Below, piece by piece: positions 5,010-8,243 of a DNA stretch of 8,243 nucleotides. A model generated the notes under the pieces. The model saw only the letters and a list, made by a program, of their open reading frames with translations. It made no database searches and was not told the origin of the DNA. This DNA comes from Ignavibacteria bacterium. GTDB lineage: Bacteria > Bacteroidota > Ignavibacteria > Ignavibacteriales > Melioribacteraceae. Every line of letters starts with the position of its first letter. The stretch's first letter is position 1. The DNA is taken from positions 1 through 8,243 of the forward strand of contig DSBF01000075.1 of the NCBI GenBank assembly GCA_011049495.1, written 5' to 3'. The position numbers and the translations under genes were made by a program.

Positions 5010-6327
5010 ATTTACTGTTAATCGATTTTAATCTTCTGTAAACCGTGCTTCTATCCACACCTAATATTTTAGCAACTTTGGATTTATTCCAATGATTTTT
5101 TCGGAGAAGGGTTAACAATTCTTCCGCCCTTTCGTCAATTTCGATTTGGCGAGAGTTTAGTTTTTCACTGCATTTTTTTACCGGTCTAATATGCGGAGGT
5201 AAACAGCACAGACAGAGTGAATCCGTTGTCTTTGCTCTTATAAAAGAATACTCGACAGCATTTTCAAGTTCTCTAACATTACCGGGCCAATCATAATTCA
5301 AAATAACTTCAAGAGCATCGGGGTCAATTTCTTTCATACTTTTTTTATACTTATGCGAATATTTTTCAATAAAGAATTCCGTGAGAAGTAAAATATCCGA
5401 TTCTCTTTCTCTTAAAGGTGGAACGGTAATTGGAATAACATTCAATCTATAGAATAAATCTTCACGAAATTTTTTCTGTTTGATTGCTTCTTCTAAATTT
5501 TTATTAGTAGCAGCAATTACCCTTACATTAACTTTATAAGTAGTCGATTCACCGATTCTTTCAAAAGTTCCTTCTTGCAAAATTCTAAGGAGTTGGATTT
5601 GCATGTTCAGCGGCATTTCACCGATTTCATCAAGGAAAATTGTGCCTCCGTCTGCTACTTCGAATCTGCCTTTCCTATCTTTGACCGCGTCTGTGAATGC
5701 CCCCTTAACATGCCCGAATAATTCACTTGCCAATAAATTTTCAGGTAATACTGCACAATTAATCTTTACAAAAGGTTTATCAACTCGTTGACTCGTTTCT
5801 TGAATTGCATTTGCGATAAGTTCTTTCCCAACCCCGGTCTCACCAGTAATAAGCACCGAAGCATCTGAATCGGAAATTTCTTCAATAGTTTTGAATATCT
5901 CCTTCATCACCGGAGATTTGCCTATGATACCATGAAAATGAGAATCCGACTTAATTAATTTTTCTAGACTCTTGTTTGCTCTGTCATCTCGAAAGGAAAC
6001 TATCCCTCCTATAGGAGTTAGATCATCATCGAGTAAAAGTGATGCATTGATTTTAACCGGAATGGATTCTCCTTTCGGGGTTGTATATACCGTTTCCAAA
6101 TCAATTACATTTTGACCGGTAAGTAATATTTTGGATATAGGGCAGGCGTAATCGCAAATTTCCGATCTGCAGAATGTTGTGCAAACTGCTCCAATAAACC
6201 CTTTTCTCGGTTTCCCTAAGAGCTGTTCGGCTGCTTTGTTGATAAAGAGAATTTTAAATTCTTTATCAACTACATAAACTCCTTCCGCTAAAGAATCTAA
6301 TATATAACGACTGTATTTGTGAATCAT
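5008..6327 (-). CDS. Sigma-54-dependent transcriptional activator: PAS - AAA+ - Fis HTH, with cysteine clusters
   Basis: A complete enhancer-binding protein that would drive RpoN promoters by ATP hydrolysis. Positions are counted from the alternative TTG start at 6351 (447 aa). There is a PAS domain at about 11-122, then the AAA+ domain: Walker A GETGVGKE (170-177), the sigma-54 contact loop GAFTDA (217-222), Walker B IFLDE (238-242), sensor I AATN (281-283), arginine-finger region FREDLFYR (295-302) and sensor II WPGNVRELENA (355-365). A C-terminal Fis-type helix-turn-helix covers about 422-445. There is no receiver domain, so the signal is probably sensed by the PAS domain, which has C57, C61, C66 and C70. 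A second cluster, CLCC (380-383), sits in the linker before the DNA-binding domain. I prefer the ATG at 6327 (residue 9, 439 aa), as the PAS domain begins right after it; neither start has a clear ribosome-binding site. It is followed by the sigma-54 promoter of the cytochrome operon, its most likely target. Confidence 0.93.
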   Translation of the reverse strand: MIHKYSRYILDSLAEGVYVVDKEFKILFINKAAEQLLGKPRKGFIGAVCTTFCRSEICDYACPISKILLTGQNVIDLETVYTTPKGESIPVKINASLLLDDDLTPIGGIVSFRDDRANKSLEKLIKSDSHFHGIIGKSPVMKEIFKTIEEISDSDASVLITGETGVGKELIANAIQETSQRVDKPFVKINCAVLPENLLASELFGHVKGAFTDAVKDRKGRFEVADGGTIFLDEIGEMPLNMQIQLLRILQEGTFERIGESTTYKVNVRVIAATNKNLEEAIKQKKFREDLFYRLNVIPITVPPLRERESDILLLTEFFIEKYSHKYKKSMKEIDPDALEVILNYDWPGNVRELENAVEYSFIRAKTTDSLCLCCLPPHIRPVKKCSEKLNSRQIEIDERAEELLTLLRKNHWNKSKVAKILGVDRSTVYRRLKSINSK

Positions 6328-6431
6328 AGAATTTACTAATAGTTTATTCAAAATTACTAAAACTGAACAAATATACCTTATTTAAAACAAGCGAGATGAC
6401 AGAGAATCTTAGTTAGCCTTTTTCATCTGTA

Positions 6432-7523
6432 TCAAATAAAAATATAAAAAAATGTGATTCTTAAAGTTAACGATGGTTTAAAAGTCCTTCCGTCAGAAGA
6501 TTTTTGGTATGTTTCATAAATAATATTCGGACTTATTGTTACTTTTTTATCGGGTTTATAATTCAAACTAATTAGCATCCAGTTTCTCAAATCACCTGCA
6601 GAATTCTTGTCAATATTAGGATCGAAAAAATCATATCTTCCTGCAAAGGAAAATTCTTCATTAAAATTATATGAACCAAAAGCAGAGATTCCAAGACCGT
6701 TTCTATTTTTCATTTCATTAAGTGATATCATTCCGTTTTGCCGTTGATGCAAAAAGCCTTCAATTCCAATAGAAAAATTTTCCCTTTTTTTGTAACCTAC
6801 AAATAGTGCGTATGTTATGTCGTTATTTGAAATTGATTCACCGGGAATTATTGGATTTTCAATTTTCGGACGTGCTTTAAAATCTACATAAATCGTTGAT
6901 GTAAAATTTTCAAAAGGAGTATACTGTAAATGAGCATAATACCGGTTGTATTTGTCAAGCTCAGGTTTATTTCCTGATCCGTTACCAAACATTAACCAAT
7001 ATTTAATCGTACCGTCAGAATTCAGTTTACCTTTAAGCGAAACTGCAATATCTCGTGATGAAACAATTCCTCTTAAATCCATAATAGTTCTTTCAAGGAA
7101 TCGATGTCCCCATATTTCTTCCGAAATTTCGAAGGCGGGAGTTGGTTGAATCCCAAAAATGAAATCACTTCCGGTAAATATGTTAGTCCATTTTAAGTAT
7201 GCGTCCTTAACGTAAACACCAATTTTATCATTACTTGTTGTAGATTTTTGGTCGGCTTCTAATCTGAATCTTGAAGAAAACTTAGCGGAGATATTATAAT
7301 CATAAGTAAAATAGATTCTTCTGAACTGTATACCGTTTACATCTTTTTCCCCGCCGTTAGCAGTATTACTAAATGATTCAATTTCATTATCCCTTGTAAT
7401 GTTGTAGAAATAATCACCGAACATATAACCGGAAATTCTTCCTTTATTAATTTCTTCTTGTGAGAGCATGATCGTGGAGGATAGAAAAAACAATATAGAA
7501 ACGAATAGAATATTTTTTTTCAC
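6432..7523 (-). CDS. Outer-membrane beta-barrel porin-like protein
   Basis: About 363 residues. A Sec signal peptide (KKNILFVSILFFLSST, then IMLSQ) is followed by a mature chain of alternating amphipathic strands rich in Tyr/Phe/Asn, such as RISGYMFGDYFYN, GIQFRRIYFTYDY and FSSRFRLEADQK. It has a strand-like hydrophobic C-terminus (SLTLRITFFYIFI) with aromatic residues near the end. This is the pattern of phosphate-selective-porin-type barrels in this phylum; substrate unknown. The frame could start at TTG 7538, but the GTG at 7523 gives a conventional leader beginning M-K-K and is my choice; neither has a clear ribosome-binding site. It lies 80-100 bp upstream of the regulator gene on the same strand with no obvious terminator between, so the two may be cotranscribed. 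That gap contains a TATATTTG element (minus strand, 6368-6375) that could be a -7 box for a separate regulator promoter, but no proper -33 partner is seen. Confidence 0.82.
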   Translation of the reverse strand: MKKNILFVSILFFLSSTIMLSQEEINKGRISGYMFGDYFYNITRDNEIESFSNTANGGEKDVNGIQFRRIYFTYDYNISAKFSSRFRLEADQKSTTSNDKIGVYVKDAYLKWTNIFTGSDFIFGIQPTPAFEISEEIWGHRFLERTIMDLRGIVSSRDIAVSLKGKLNSDGTIKYWLMFGNGSGNKPELDKYNRYYAHLQYTPFENFTSTIYVDFKARPKIENPIIPGESISNNDITYALFVGYKKRENFSIGIEGFLHQRQNGMISLNEMKNRNGLGISAFGSYNFNEEFSFAGRYDFFDPNIDKNSAGDLRNWMLISLNYKPDKKVTISPNIIYETYQKSSDGRTFKPSLTLRITFFYIFI

Positions 7524-7538
7524 AATTAAACTTGGCAA

Positions 7539-7779
7539 GTATTAATTAAATCCCGGTTATTACTAATAAACAAAAAGAAGATTTTTTTTGCACCAAATTA
7601 AATCAACATTTTCTCTCATCCAAATAATTTCTTCCAAGAAAGTTATTCTTTACAGCTCATTTCAACACTGAACATGAATTAAAAAGCAATTCTGCTTTGG
7701 ATTCTTAATAATTTATTAACATTCCGGTAACATTCTGCTAATATCAGTCTTATATCTTTGTACAAAAATTGAGAATAAA
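7539..7779. other. Divergent intergenic region between porin and small secreted-protein genes
   Basis: No credible gene is seen. The region is AT-rich and must hold the starts of two divergent transcripts. It contains two short palindromes: TTTCTT-CC-AAGAAA (7628-7641) and AAAGCA-ATTC-TGCTTT (7683-7698). Either could be an operator, but short AT-rich dyads are common by chance. A clear sigma-54 site like that at 4851-4867 was not found here on either strand. Confidence 0.5.
7753..7760 (+). promoter_or_regulatory. Possible -7 element of the small secreted-protein gene
   Basis: TATCTTTG matches the TAnnTTTG -7 element described for the primary sigma factor of Bacteroidota. It lies 19 nt before the TTG start codon, implying a very short leader. 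No clear -33 TTG was found at the proper distance, so support is limited. Confidence 0.3.
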
Positions 7780-8154
7780 TTGAAAAGCAATTTTACATAT
7801 TTGATTTTCTTTTTCGTAATTGTTTCCTTTAATTATGCTCAGTATGCACAATCAAATGAAGAGAATAACGGGTACGCAGTAGTTTATTCTATTAAACAAA
7901 TAATTTATGATGACGGTATTGATAGGATTCAATATCTACCCTTTGATGTATTTGATTTTAACGGCATACAAATTCTAAGTGTGGGTTATAATTTTGATTC
8001 ACCATCAACTATTAAATTACCGGAGGGAAATTATTTTATTAAATTTTTTAATCCCGGCGGTGATACAATATCGAATGAAATTATTATCGAGAAAGATTCG
8101 ATTAAAAACTTCTCAATTACTAACTCACCTTACGCAAAGATGTTATTACCTTAA
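7780..8154 (+). CDS. Small secreted protein of unknown function
   Basis: 124 residues. It begins with a clear Sec signal peptide (MKSNFTYLIFFFVIVSFNYA, cleavage probably after NYA or NYAQ). The mature part is about 100 residues. Its second half (STIKLPEGNYFIKFFNPGGD, then a stretch of short beta strands to NFSIT) has the LPxGxYxI pattern of small immunoglobulin-like or PEGA-like beta-sandwich domains, but this is only a resemblance. There are no cysteines, no lipobox and no sorting domain, so it is probably periplasmic or secreted. The start codon is TTG at 7780, preceded by a weak GAGAA seven nt upstream; it gives a perfect signal peptide. The stop codon lies inside the terminator hairpin that follows. 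I do not recognise the family. Confidence 0.72.
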   Translation: MKSNFTYLIFFFVIVSFNYAQYAQSNEENNGYAVVYSIKQIIYDDGIDRIQYLPFDVFDFNGIQILSVGYNFDSPSTIKLPEGNYFIKFFNPGGDTISNEIIIEKDSIKNFSITNSPYAKMLLP

Positions 8155-8189
8155 AGGTTACTGTTTTCAGACCTTTCAGGTAACTTAAT
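8146..8189 (+). terminator. Terminator-like hairpin overlapping the stop codon
   Basis: Left arm 8146-8158 and right arm 8171-8183 pair over 13 positions with one mismatch; the loop can form a further CTG/CAG stem with a TTTT loop. The TAA stop codon (8152-8154) is inside the left arm. The downstream sequence is only moderately T-rich (TTAATTTT), so it may be an imperfect terminator or an mRNA-end stabiliser. Confidence 0.5.
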
Positions 8190-8205
8190 TTTAGCCAATT
8201 AATGC

Positions 8206-8241
8206 AACATTGAAGGTTAAAAACAAGCAACCTTCAATGTT
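8206..8241. repeat. Long perfect palindrome related to the 1290-1513 hairpins
   Basis: AACATTGAAGGTT (8206-8218) and AACCTTCAATGTT (8229-8241) form a perfect 13-bp stem around a ten-base loop. The TTGAAGG core is shared with the long hairpins at 1344-1392 and 1464-1512, and AAGCAACCTT also occurs in both places. It may be a terminator for a gene beyond the window or a member of a dispersed intergenic palindrome family. The window ends two bases later, so any T tract is not visible. Confidence 0.7.
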
Positions 8242-8243
8242 TG

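Noticed and set aside
6368..6390. TAnnTTTG-type promoter for the activator gene
   Set aside because: The -7-like TATATTTG is present, but the nearest upstream TTG is only 12 bases away, too close for the usual -33/-7 spacing; mentioned only under the porin gene.
6352..6431. Terminator between the porin and activator genes
   Set aside because: Only a five-base GATGA/TCATC pairing without a following T run on the minus strand; not enough for a terminator.
7726..7738. GG...GC pair on the plus strand before the small secreted-protein gene, resembling a sigma-54 promoter
   Set aside because: The spacing is nine bases instead of the required ten, and the -24 and -12 surroundings do not match the consensus.

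Overview
The window looks like a chromosomal segment of an AT-rich member of the Bacteroidota/Chlorobiota (FCB) group, most likely Ignavibacteria. The best clue is the C-terminus of the protein at 3280-4386, a type IX secretion sorting domain containing NYPNPFNPTT, a form I associate with Ignavibacteria and relatives. Low G+C and scarce Shine-Dalgarno sites agree. The assignment is inference from these signs; there is no rRNA marker.

Left part (1-3043): the 3' portion of a C69-family dipeptidase gene on the plus strand converges on an AbgT-family transporter gene on the minus strand. Between their stop codons lie two near-identical 120-bp tandem units. Each carries two hairpins, and together they can act as bidirectional terminators.

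Centre (3231-7523, all minus strand): in transcription order this holds an outer-membrane porin-like protein, a sigma-54 enhancer-binding regulator with a cysteine-rich PAS domain, a small TPR protein and a split-Soret-type dihaem cytochrome c. The cytochrome has a Tat-like leader and a T9SS sorting domain. A very good sigma-54 promoter (GG-N10-GC) lies directly in front of the TPR gene. Repeated TGCAACA elements further upstream could be binding sites for the neighbouring regulator. The TPR stop codon overlaps the cytochrome's Shine-Dalgarno sequence, and a strong UUCG-loop terminator closes the unit. My reading is a self-contained, sigma-54-controlled module that makes a possibly cell-surface redox protein when the regulator senses a redox or metabolic signal. 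This is the most interesting part of the window.

Right part (7539-8243): a 241-bp divergent intergenic region, a small secreted protein of unknown function, a hairpin overlapping its stop codon, and a further long palindrome whose core resembles the hairpins between the dipeptidase and transporter genes. This suggests a dispersed family of intergenic palindromes. No tRNA, rRNA, CRISPR array, transposase or integrase was seen.
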